The notes below the pieces were generated by a model. The model did no database searches, was not told where the DNA came from, and saw only the letters and a program-made list of their open reading frames with translations. From assembly GCA_910579545.1 (NCBI GenBank), contig CAJTVI010000001.1, positions 1 through 64,000 of the forward strand: a stretch of 64,000 nt of DNA. Direction: 5' to 3'. Positions 15,875 to 22,880 of the stretch are shown here, one piece after another. Source of the stretch: an uncultured Oscillospiraceae bacterium (lineage in GTDB: Bacteria > Bacillota > Clostridia > Oscillospirales > Ruminococcaceae). Made by a program: the position numbers and the translations under genes. How positions within the stretch are numbered: the first letter of the stretch is position 1; every line of letters begins with the position of its first letter.

Positions 15875-16213
15875 ATGGAGGAGTTGTGCAGGGCGCTGCA
15901 GGAGGCGGTTTTGGCCGCCGACAGGGAGGAAAAAAGCGCCGGGAGCGGCTATGACTCCATTTTTAGCGCCAACAAGCGGGAATGGCTCAAAAAGCTGCTG
16001 GCCCAGGCCGAGGCCGGCGCATCGGCCGGCGCGCTTTTGCAGCAGGCCGAAGCCGCGCTGCCGCGCCTGGTCCAGTCAGGGGCCGAAGAGGCGGAGCACC
16101 CCACCTTCGACTGGTACGGCGACCATTATTGGGAGACCGTCTATATGGGCGAGGCCGCAGCCTGCCGGGAGGCCATCGCCCTGCTTGCGCCCCTTGCAAA
16201 GGCCGGGCAGTAA
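15875..16213 (+). CDS. Small hypothetical protein, helical
   Basis: A 112-residue acidic, Ala-rich protein with no recognised domain. It is predicted helical throughout except the aromatic patch FDWYGDHYWETVYMG near residues 82-97. It starts at ATG 15875 behind GGGAGG, 60 bp after the metallo-hydrolase gene, and ends just before a strong terminator, so it is probably the last gene of that operon. No signal peptide or membrane segment. Confidence 0.65.
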   Translation: MEELCRALQEAVLAADREEKSAGSGYDSIFSANKREWLKKLLAQAEAGASAGALLQQAEAALPRLVQSGAEEAEHPTFDWYGDHYWETVYMGEAAACREAIALLAPLAKAGQ

Positions 16214-16248
16214 AGCGGCGGCAGGCTAAAGCCCTACAATACCACACA

Positions 16249-16290
16249 AAAAACGCCCCACAGCGGAAAAACCTGCTGCGGGGCGTTTTT
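16249..16290. terminator. Bidirectional terminator
   Basis: AAAAACGCCCC-ACAGC pairs with GCTGC-GGGGCGTTTTT (one mismatch), with A-runs on one side and T-runs on the other. It ends the plus-strand unit finishing at 16213 and can serve the minus-strand gene ending at 16430. Confidence 0.85.
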
Positions 16291-16429
16291 GCGCGGAGGG
16301 TGTGTCCTGGCGCCGCGCTCAAAAATTGCCCTTTAAAAAGCTGACTTTTTGCAAAGCGGTACGCAGGCCCAGGGCCAGGCCGGGAATCAGCTTACACTGC
16401 GCCGCACACGCCCGGGGTCAACCTGGGGG

Positions 16430-16741
16430 TCAGCGGCTGCCGTTTTTCTTGTCGCCGCAGCCGCAGTCGTCCTCCCGGCCCTTGGGGGTGCAGCCGCAGT
16501 CCTCTTTCAGGCTTTCCGGGCCGCAGCCGCAGCCATTCTGGGCGGCAAAATCGTCCGAATACAGGGCGGGGAAGTAATCCTCCGCGGCCAGCTCATCCTG
16601 CACGGCGTCGGCCAGTTCTACCTGGCTGTCCATCCGGGGCGGCTTGCTGCCGGGGGTGTGGGTGCTGGCCGGCTCTACCTCGTTGGTGCCGCCCTGCTCG
16701 TGGTGGTCGTACTGGGTAAACGCATTTTCGTTATACAGCAT
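16430..16741 (-). CDS. Small Cys-rich hypothetical protein with three CGC knuckles
   Basis: A 103-residue protein. The N-terminal two-thirds are acidic and unstructured-looking (LYNENAFTQYDHHEQGG). The C-terminal 35 residues hold three repeated Cys motifs, NGCGCG, EDCGC and DDCGCG, with six Cys in all and charged spacers. This suggests metal or cluster binding, or cross-linking as in spore-coat proteins; neither is shown. The ATG at 16741 follows AAAGGAG, while the longer open frame lacks a ribosome site. It is divergent from the two-component genes, sharing a 234-bp spacer. Confidence 0.7.
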   Translation of the reverse strand: MLYNENAFTQYDHHEQGGTNEVEPASTHTPGSKPPRMDSQVELADAVQDELAAEDYFPALYSDDFAAQNGCGCGPESLKEDCGCTPKGREDDCGCGDKKNGSR

Positions 16742-16872
16742 AGCGCGTTGCTCCTTTGTCTTTTTTTCTAAAAAGGGCTGGGCCAGCAGGGGTACGCCCT
16801 GCCGGCTTGTCCTTGCCCTTTTCTGCCCATAGTATGCACGGGCGGGCGGGGGGCTATGCATTTTTTGTCCCC

Positions 16873-16901
16873 TTTACAACTTTTTAACAAGTTTATAGGA
16901 T
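16873..16901 (+). promoter_or_regulatory. Promoter and 11-bp direct repeat upstream of the response regulator
   Basis: TTTACA (16873-16878), 17 bp and TAGGAT (16896-16901). The -35 region holds two adjacent 11-mers, TTTACAACTTT and TTAACAAGTTT, identical at 9 of 11 positions, the layout of an OmpR/PhoB-type binding site. The core TTTACAACTT recurs upstream of the lipoprotein operon at 19036-19045. Confidence 0.55.
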
Positions 16902-16975
16902 AATACGCCTTAACAGCGGGCTTTGGCCGCAGGCAGGCGCCCGCGCCGCAAAACACCCAATGGGAGGAACCATAC

Positions 16976-17542
16976 ATGGCCAATATCCTGATTGCAGAGG
17001 ACGAAAAGCCCATCCGGGAACTGATCCGCCGCAGCCTGACCCTTGCGGGCCACACGGTGCGCCAGGCCGAGGACGGCCCCGCCGCCCTCCAGATGATCGG
17101 GCAGGAAACGCCCGACCTTGTGCTGCTGGACGTGATGCTGCCCGGCTGCTCCGGTTTTGAGGTAAAGCAGCAGCTGGACCCCGGTTTGCCGGTGATTTTT
17201 GTCACGGCCAAAAACAGCCTTTCCAGCCGGCTGGAGGGGCTGGGCCTTGGCGCGGACGATTACATTGTAAAGCCCTTTGAGATTTTGGAGCTGCTGGCCC
17301 GGGTGGAGGCGGTGCTGCGCCGCACCCGGCCTGAAAACGAGGTGTTTGAACTGGACGGCTGCCGGGTGGAGTTTGGCACCCACCGCACCTTTTTGGATGG
17401 GCAGGAGCTGGCCCTTACCCCGCAGGAGTTTGCCCTGTTGGAGGTGCTGGTGCGCAACCGCAACCTGGCCCTCTCGCGGGACAAGCTGCTGCAGCTGGCC
17501 TGGGGGTACGACTATGAGGGCGACACCCGCAAAGAAAGGTGA
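16976..17542 (+). CDS. OmpR-family response regulator, truncated at the C terminus
   Basis: A 188-residue protein with a normal receiver domain (acidic pocket AEDEKP, phospho-Asp52 in LLDVMLPG, Lys in YIVKPFE) and the first part of an OmpR winged-helix domain. The protein stops after WGYDYEGDTRKER, where family members continue with the recognition helix (TVDVHIRRLRKKL-like) and the wing. About 35 residues are missing. The kinase gene starts 6 bp later, and no other frame holds the lost part, so this is a deletion rather than a frameshift. DNA binding should be impaired or lost. Confidence 0.88.
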   Translation: MANILIAEDEKPIRELIRRSLTLAGHTVRQAEDGPAALQMIGQETPDLVLLDVMLPGCSGFEVKQQLDPGLPVIFVTAKNSLSSRLEGLGLGADDYIVKPFEILELLARVEAVLRRTRPENEVFELDGCRVEFGTHRTFLDGQELALTPQEFALLEVLVRNRNLALSRDKLLQLAWGYDYEGDTRKER

Positions 17543-17548
17543 TCCGCC

Positions 17549-18949
17549 ATGAAGTTTTGGCAAAAGGCCTATATCCTTACCCTGGCGCTCTTTTTACTGG
17601 CCCTCAACGGGGGCATCGCGGTGGTGCTCTCGGTCAGCCAGCAAAAGGCCTTTGAGGCCGAGTGCACCGGCCTTTTGGCCCGGCAGCACATTGTGGCCCA
17701 AAGCCTTGCCGAGGACGCCGCCGCGGTCGAGGCCCGCCGGCCCCAGGCCCTGCCGCGCCTGGGCGAAAGCTATGCGGGGCAGTACCAGCCCAAGGGGATT
17801 TTTTTGCGGGTTGCCCAGGGCGCGCAGGTTTGGGCCGACACCCTGCCCCAGCCGGACGCCCCCCTGCCCGAACCGCCGCCGGCCGGCCAGCGCCTGCACA
17901 CGGTGCGCACCGCCGGCGAGTGGCGTTTTTTGTATGTGCTGGCCATGCTGCCCGCCCCGCCTGAGGGGGTAAGCGTGGTCTGCGCGTTTGAGATCGAGGA
18001 CTTTTTTGTGGGCTGGGCGCGCATCTACCGGGTCTGCTTTGCGGGCAGCGCCATGGTTTCGGTGCTCATGGCGGGGGCGCTGTACGGGGTGCTGCGCGGG
18101 CTTTCCCGCCCAATGGAGCGGCTGGCGGCCGTGGCGGGGCGGATCGCCGAGGGGGATTACTCGGCCCGCAGCGGCCGGCGCGGGCGGTATCAAAAGGACG
18201 AGGTGGGCCAGCTCTCGGCCGCGCTGGACGGCATGGCCGCCCGGGTGGAGGAGAACATCGAGGAGCTGCGCGAGGCCGCCGAGCGCAAGCAGCAGCTGGT
18301 GGATAACGTAGCCCACGAGCTGCGCACCCCCCTTACCGCCGTGCGGGGCTATGCCGAGTACATCCAGCGGGCCGAGCTGACCGGCGAGGAGCGGTTTGAG
18401 GCTGCCCAGTACATTGTGGACGAGGCCGGCCGGCTGGCCGCCATGAGCGAGCGGCTTTTGCAGATGGCCGCGCTGCGGGGCGAGCAGGCCGAGCGGCAGC
18501 CGGTCTTTTTGCCGGGGCTGCTTGGCCGCGCCGCCCGCACCGCCGCCCCCCGGGCCGCCGCGCGCGGGGTCACGGTGGCCGTAACAAAGGCGGAGGAGTG
18601 CACCGTTTTGGGCGAAGAAGCCCTGCTGGAAAGCCTGCTGGTCAACCTGGCGGACAATGCCGCCAAGGCCTGCGAGGCCGGCGGCCGGGTGGAGCTGGCG
18701 GCCCAAAGGGTGCCGGGCGGGGCGGTGGTCACGGTGAGGGACAATGGCCGCGGCATGGACGCCGGGACCCTGGCCCATCTGGGCGACCCCTTTTACCGGC
18801 CGGACAAGGCGCGCAGCCGCGCCCAGGGCGGTGCGGGGCTGGGGCTTTCGCTCTGTTACCAGATTGCCAAAAGCCACGGTGCGCTGCTTAAATTTGCCTC
18901 AACTCCGGGGGTGGGCACCACCGCCGCGGTGGCCTTTAAAACCGAATAA
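17549..18949 (+). CDS. Membrane sensor histidine kinase
   Basis: A 466-residue kinase with a membrane helix at about 8-30, an extracytoplasmic domain of about 130 residues, and a second helix near 163-185. HAMP follows (LSRPMERLAAVAGRIAEGDY), then HisKA with phospho-His near residue 256 (NVAHELRTPLTAVRGYAEYI), and an intact ATP-binding domain (NLADNAAKAC, DNGRGM, GGAGLGLSL). The gene begins 6 bp after the truncated regulator with AAAGGTG before ATG. The extracytoplasmic domain is not recognised. Kinase domains look complete although its partner is damaged. Confidence 0.92.
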   Translation: MKFWQKAYILTLALFLLALNGGIAVVLSVSQQKAFEAECTGLLARQHIVAQSLAEDAAAVEARRPQALPRLGESYAGQYQPKGIFLRVAQGAQVWADTLPQPDAPLPEPPPAGQRLHTVRTAGEWRFLYVLAMLPAPPEGVSVVCAFEIEDFFVGWARIYRVCFAGSAMVSVLMAGALYGVLRGLSRPMERLAAVAGRIAEGDYSARSGRRGRYQKDEVGQLSAALDGMAARVEENIEELREAAERKQQLVDNVAHELRTPLTAVRGYAEYIQRAELTGEERFEAAQYIVDEAGRLAAMSERLLQMAALRGEQAERQPVFLPGLLGRAARTAAPRAAARGVTVAVTKAEECTVLGEEALLESLLVNLADNAAKACEAGGRVELAAQRVPGGAVVTVRDNGRGMDAGTLAHLGDPFYRPDKARSRAQGGAGLGLSLCYQIAKSHGALLKFASTPGVGTTAAVAFKTE

Positions 18950-19035
18950 ACCGGGGCTTGCATCCCTTGCCCCAAATCCCATGCGTGCCCTTGTCAGGCG
19001 ATGTTTTACAGCCTGATGACATTCCGCCTCCATTC

Positions 19036-19045
19036 TTTACAACTT
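19036..19045 (+). promoter_or_regulatory. Copy of the response-regulator box upstream of the lipoprotein operon
   Basis: TTTACAACTT is identical to the first half of the direct repeat in front of the response regulator (16873-16882), and lies about 80 bp before the first lipoprotein gene. It would link the two units if it is a regulator site. A single 10-mer match is weak evidence. Confidence 0.35.
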
Positions 19046-19116
19046 GGTGATCTTTTTTTGAAAAATCGGCAACCCGCCGGCGGGATACTGAACCCAGCGA
19101 AAGGAGGCTGCCCCAT

Positions 19117-20136
19117 ATGAAACACAAGCAGCATATTAAAAACAAAGCCACAGCCGCCCTGCTGGCGGGCATACTGGCGCTGGGCCTTTTGGCCGGATGC
19201 GCACAGCACGCGTCCGAGCCGGTGGTTACCGAGGACGACCTGACCCCCTCCTCCACCGTGCAGGAGGTGATCGCGCGGGTGGCGGACAACGGCAAAACCT
19301 ACGCCTATCTCTGGCCGGCCGGGGACCCGGCCGCGTTGGAGGAGACCCTGCGCCAGAGCTATGCCGAGAAAATAAAATACATGGAGGAAAACGGCTCTGC
19401 GGAAGACGAGATCAGGGGCTACGAGGAGCAGGCCGAGCAGCTGATACAGCAGGCCCTTGCCGAGGCAGGGGAGGAGCGCGAACTGGAGCCGGTCATTTCG
19501 CCCCAGGAGGCGGCCAACCTTGCCGGCCAGACACTGGAAGAACTGTACGGCATGGACCTTTCCCAGGGCACACTGTATCTGCGCTGCTACATCCAGACCC
19601 TTGAGGGGGACATCCGCCATACCATGGGGCCGGAACCAGGGCGAATGTACTGGGACATCCTCTTTGATGTGGGTGAGGAGGGCCTTTCCTGGGCCACCGG
19701 CCTGATGGACGCCACCACCGGCGAGTGGAAGCAGCTGGACTATATTGCCGGCGGAGAGGAGCAGCAAACTTGGGAAGCCACCCGGCGGTCAGACTGCGTT
19801 GTGCCGGAACCAAACAGCCCGCATTTCGGCTCGGTCGGGTGGAATATTGAGCACGCCGAGTTTGCAGCCATTGCCGAAGCGATCAAACAGCGGGCGGTTG
19901 GCGCTGTCTCGGGCAGCGTATTGGTTGGCGGCGCACAGGTGACCAAAGCTGAACTGCGTACCGGCGAGAGCGAGGAGCTGCCCTATTGGGCGCCGACGAT
20001 CACCCTGATTTTAAGCTGCGACAACGGCAAAACCTATGGGCTGCACCAGTACAGCGGGGAACTGTTCTACCCCGAGTACAACAGCGGATACCCCCTGCGC
20101 GCATACGATTTTTATCAGTGTATCGAAATAAAATGA
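19117..20136 (+). CDS. Lipoprotein, paralogue 1 of 3
   Basis: A 339-residue secreted lipoprotein with a signal peptide ending LGLLAGC (lipid-modified Cys28). The mature N terminus has the block EPVVTEDDLTPSST, which recurs in the next two proteins, followed by a charged helical section (residues about 70-120), the motif SPQEAANLAG, and near the end GYPLRAYDFY. No database family was recognised. It is outside the membrane, anchored by lipid. An AAAGGAGG site precedes ATG 19117. It directly follows the kinase gene and is probably functionally tied to it. Confidence 0.75.
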   Translation: MKHKQHIKNKATAALLAGILALGLLAGCAQHASEPVVTEDDLTPSSTVQEVIARVADNGKTYAYLWPAGDPAALEETLRQSYAEKIKYMEENGSAEDEIRGYEEQAEQLIQQALAEAGEERELEPVISPQEAANLAGQTLEELYGMDLSQGTLYLRCYIQTLEGDIRHTMGPEPGRMYWDILFDVGEEGLSWATGLMDATTGEWKQLDYIAGGEEQQTWEATRRSDCVVPEPNSPHFGSVGWNIEHAEFAAIAEAIKQRAVGAVSGSVLVGGAQVTKAELRTGESEELPYWAPTITLILSCDNGKTYGLHQYSGELFYPEYNSGYPLRAYDFYQCIEIK

Positions 20137-20153
20137 TGGAAGGCGGAGAATTT

Positions 20154-21170
20154 ATGAAACGTTTTAAGAGGAGCCGCGGCAGGATGGCGGCCCATTTGGC
20201 GGGCGCAATGCTTGTAAGCCTTTTGGCCGGATGCGCACAGGACGCGTCCGAGCCGGTGGTTACCCAAGACGACCTGACCCCCTCCTCCACCGCGCAGGAG
20301 GTGCTGGAAGAGGATTTTGCTTATTTTTGGCTGGGCGAGGCGATGGAAAAGGATCCCGAGCGAGTGGAGCAGATTGTCCTGCGCAGTGTGCAGGCGAATG
20401 AACAGTTTTTGCGCGATTTGCTCCAATCGGAAGAACTCACAGAAGATAATAAGGCCGTGCTCATGGCAGAATTAGAAAGGTTTGAGGATGAAAACAATCG
20501 GGACGCGACAATGCAGGAATTGCAAAAAGAGGCGCAGGAACAACAGGAGTATGACCCCATGATCTCGCCTCAGGAGGCGGCCAACCGCGCGGGGCTGATG
20601 TTTGAACAGCTTTACGGAATTGACCTTACCGGCGCAGAAATTTATATCACCTGCAATCAGCACCAAGCAAACGGCGACTACACCCCATTTGGCGGGCGGA
20701 TGATTTGGGAGGCTGTGGCGTTAAACGGGCCGCTTGAAAAATTGGACATGAATGGGCAGCGACTGGCATCCTGCACATTGGACGCCACCACCGGAGAATT
20801 TATCCAGGCATCCTACACCTTTACCGACGAAGAGCTGGCCGCAATGCAAAATACGCCCATACACGAAGCTTATATGCCGGGGTACTACCAGTGGGATACC
20901 CAACACCCAAAATATACAGAGGTAACCGAGACAATGCGGCAGCAGCTAACCGAGGCGTTTTCGGGGTGTATGTTTGCGGACGGCGCGGCTGTGACCGATG
21001 CGGAGCAGATCCAGGACACATATACCTGCCTTACTTACCGGCTGTGCTGCGACAATGGCAGGAACTATGTGCTTTCGCGGCGCACCGAGTTTGACCCCTA
21101 CACCCAGTACGATTTTGGCGGTTACCCGCTGCGGGCCTGTTATATTCAAAACGAGGCGTATTATCAATGA
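20154..21170 (+). CDS. Lipoprotein, paralogue 2 of 3
   Basis: A 338-residue paralogue of the preceding protein: lipobox SLLAGC (Cys27), EPVVTQDDLTPSST, a longer acidic helical section, SPQEAANRAG, and the C-terminal FGGYPLRACYI. The start at 20154 follows GGCGGAGAA and gives a standard signal peptide; the frame is open further upstream without one. The middle of the gene (about 20390-20700) is clearly more AT-rich than its neighbours, suggesting separate origin or relaxed selection. It lies 17 bp after paralogue 1. Confidence 0.75.
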   Translation: MKRFKRSRGRMAAHLAGAMLVSLLAGCAQDASEPVVTQDDLTPSSTAQEVLEEDFAYFWLGEAMEKDPERVEQIVLRSVQANEQFLRDLLQSEELTEDNKAVLMAELERFEDENNRDATMQELQKEAQEQQEYDPMISPQEAANRAGLMFEQLYGIDLTGAEIYITCNQHQANGDYTPFGGRMIWEAVALNGPLEKLDMNGQRLASCTLDATTGEFIQASYTFTDEELAAMQNTPIHEAYMPGYYQWDTQHPKYTEVTETMRQQLTEAFSGCMFADGAAVTDAEQIQDTYTCLTYRLCCDNGRNYVLSRRTEFDPYTQYDFGGYPLRACYIQNEAYYQ

Positions 21171-21265
21171 GCTGCACGGTGCGGCCGGCCTCCTGTGATT
21201 TTGGCGGCTGGCCTCTGCGGGGCAATATCTTTTACGCAAGCGGCCCCTTTAATGTAAGCGGCTAA
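21167..21265 (+). pseudogene. Remnant of a fourth lipoprotein paralogue (C-terminal stub)
   Basis: A 32-codon frame starting at the ATG that overlaps the paralogue 2 stop (ATGA). Residues 10-18 read CDFGGWPLR, the conserved C-terminal signature of the lipoprotein family (paralogue 3 ends YDFGGWPLRAYQFW), followed by 14 further residues and a stop. No signal peptide or body remains. The simplest reading is a deletion or recombination that removed most of a fourth tandem copy. Confidence 0.6.
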
Positions 21266-21302
21266 AAAGGCCCGACAAAAACAGGAAAGGAGCGGCACAA
21301 CC

Positions 21303-22166
21303 ATGCGGCAATTCATTACGATAAAATGCGGCGTCCTGCTGGTGGGCGCGCTGCTTTTATGCCTTTTGGCCGGCTGCGCGGCGGATACAGGCGCGCCGGT
21401 GGTTACCGAGGACGACCTGACCCCTTCCTCCACCGCGCAGCAGGCCATCCTCCAGGAGGCGGGCGGCGGCAAAACCTATGCCTACACCCTCGCCGGCGAG
21501 GGCGGCGAGGCGGGCGGGCCGGAGCCGGCGGTCTCGGCCCAGGAGGCGGCCAACCGCGCGGGCCGGATGATGGAGGAAGTATACGGCATAGACCTTACCG
21601 GCGCGGTGCTGGAGCTCAAGCGTAGCCAAAACGCCTACAGCGGGCTGCCGGCTGGGGCCGGCGAGGCGGCGGCCCCGCGCGAGGTTTGGCTGGTCCGCTG
21701 GACAGGGGAGGGGCCGGACGCCAACAACGGCCATCTTATATGCGGGCTGGACGCCGCCACCGGCGCGTGGCTGCGGGTAAGCTACACCCCGCCCGCCAGC
21801 GAGTGGCGCGCCATGGACGAAACGCCCCTTGCCGCCTGCTTTGTGCCGCTGCCAAACTCTTTTTCCGGCCTGCGCGGCCGGTGGGACGAGGCCGCCCCAA
21901 GCTATCACGAGACAGCCCAGGCCCTGATCGGCCAGGCGCAGGCCAGCCTTTCGGGCAGTCTGCTTACCGACGGTGCGGCGGTGCTCAGCGCCGGCGTCCG
22001 GTTTGAGGAAAAGCCGGACGGCTGCAATTTTTTGATGATCGAGCTCACCTGCGAGGATGGCAGCACCTATATCCTGCACCGCACCGCGGCCCGCACCGGA
22101 TACGATTTTGGCGGCTGGCCGCTGCGGGCCTATCAGTTTTGGAACGAGACCCTGTTAACCGCATAA
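21303..22166 (+). CDS. Lipoprotein, paralogue 3 of 3
   Basis: A 287-residue paralogue, shorter because the charged helical section after the N-terminal block is nearly absent. Lipobox CLLAGC (Cys25), APVVTEDDLTPSST, SAQEAANRAG, GLDAATGAWLRVSYTPP and C-terminal FGGWPLRAYQFW. An AGGAAAGGAG site precedes ATG 21303. It closes the lipoprotein operon, ahead of a strong terminator. The body probably forms two similar alpha/beta repeats as in PepSY-like or YcdB-like envelope proteins, but that is a guess from the pattern only. Confidence 0.75.
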   Translation: MRQFITIKCGVLLVGALLLCLLAGCAADTGAPVVTEDDLTPSSTAQQAILQEAGGGKTYAYTLAGEGGEAGGPEPAVSAQEAANRAGRMMEEVYGIDLTGAVLELKRSQNAYSGLPAGAGEAAAPREVWLVRWTGEGPDANNGHLICGLDAATGAWLRVSYTPPASEWRAMDETPLAACFVPLPNSFSGLRGRWDEAAPSYHETAQALIGQAQASLSGSLLTDGAAVLSAGVRFEEKPDGCNFLMIELTCEDGSTYILHRTAARTGYDFGGWPLRAYQFWNETLLTA

Positions 22167-22170
22167 GGCA

Positions 22171-22202
22171 AAAGGGCGGGCTGGACAAGCCCGCCCCTTT
22201 TA
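22171..22202 (+). terminator. Terminator of the lipoprotein operon
   Basis: AAAGGGCGGGCT pairs with AGCCCGCCCCTTT (one bulged base) around a 5-base loop, followed by T. It overlaps the promoter of the next gene. Confidence 0.85.
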
Positions 22203-22211
22203 TAGTATAAT
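22182..22211 (+). promoter_or_regulatory. Promoter embedded in the terminator, upstream of the 73-residue gene
   Basis: TGGACA (22182-22187), 18 bp and a perfect TATAAT (22206-22211). The -35 lies in the loop of the preceding terminator. Confidence 0.6.
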
Positions 22212-22303
22212 AACGCCTGTAAAGCAGCGCCGGGCGGCCGCAAAGGCGGCCCTCCAAGCCTGTAAAGCAAAACTGCCTGCCAGAAGGGAAAGGGGGCGCG
22301 GCG

Positions 22304-22525
22304 GTGTTTCGCAAGCCGATGTTTGGCGCCACGGTGCCGCCCGCCTGCGAGTATTGTTCGTTTGGGCGGCGCGCGTCCGACCCGCGAATGATCCTGTGCG
22401 AAAAGCGGGGGGTCGTTTCGCCCTATTACCACTGCAAAAAGTTTGATTACGACCCGCTGCTGCGCATCCCGCGCCGCCCGCCAAAATTGCCCAGCTTTTC
22501 GCCGGAGGACTTTTCGCTGGACTGA
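22304..22525 (+). CDS. Small protein with four Cys, probable zinc site
   Basis: A 73-residue basic protein starting at GTG 22304 behind GAAGGGAAAGGGGG. Four Cys are arranged C-x2-C-x13-C-x11-C (in PACEYCSFG, MILCEKRG and YYHCKKFDYDP), which suggests a single zinc-binding knuckle, with a Pro-rich tail. It has its own promoter and lies just upstream of the SRP RNA and dnaX. The function is unknown; the compact conserved-looking core suggests a real gene. Confidence 0.7.
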   Translation: MFRKPMFGATVPPACEYCSFGRRASDPRMILCEKRGVVSPYYHCKKFDYDPLLRIPRRPPKLPSFSPEDFSLD

Positions 22526-22618
22526 GCGCCGCCCCTTCGCCCTTTGCGCGCCGCCGGGCGGCGGATTTTGGCAAAAAAACGCGTCGTAAAAAACGCACCG
22601 TATGCCCGGTGCGCATGG

Positions 22619-22647
22619 TTGCATTTTGGGGCAAACTATAGTATACT
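22619..22647 (+). promoter_or_regulatory. Promoter of the SRP RNA
   Basis: TTGCAT (22619-22624), 17 bp and TATACT (22642-22647): the same hexamer pair as the glpK promoter. Transcription would start near 22654, at the 5' end of the RNA structure. Confidence 0.75.
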
Positions 22648-22653
22648 AAACCT

Positions 22654-22847
22654 ATGTTCGGACAGAGCCGGAAACATTGCGCTGTTCGGCATACGGATGC
22701 GGGCCCTGTGCGATGGGGCCCCATGAACCATGTCAGGCGGGGAACCGAGCAGCATTAAGTGGACCGCTCTGTGCGCCGCAGGCCGCCTGCATCCGTATGC
22801 CAAGCAGCGCAGGGGCGCATACCAGCGCGCCGGCCTGTCCGCTTTTT
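22654..22847 (+). ncRNA. ffs: Signal recognition particle RNA (scRNA/4.5S-like)
   Basis: The core GAACCATGTCAGGC...GGGGAACC...GAGCAGCATTAAG (22726-22758) is the conserved SRP helix 8 with a GGAA tetraloop and the symmetric loop bound by Ffh. Flanking arms pair: GCATACGGATGC with GCATCCGTATGC, and GCGCTG (22679-22684) with CAGCGC (22805-22810). The outermost stem joins CGGACAG-A-GCCGG (22659-22671) to CCGGCCTGTCCG (22830-22841) and is followed by five T, acting as the terminator. The location just before dnaX matches Bacillus scr-dnaX-yaaK-recR. The exact ends are estimated. Confidence 0.92.
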
Positions 22848-22880
22848 GTATCCGCGCGGCCTAAAAGGGAGGGTTTGGCC

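Noticed and set aside
22677..22880. N-terminal extension of dnaX by 68 codons
   Set aside because: The stretch is the SRP RNA gene with its own promoter and terminator; the conserved DnaX N terminus starts at 22881 behind a ribosome site.
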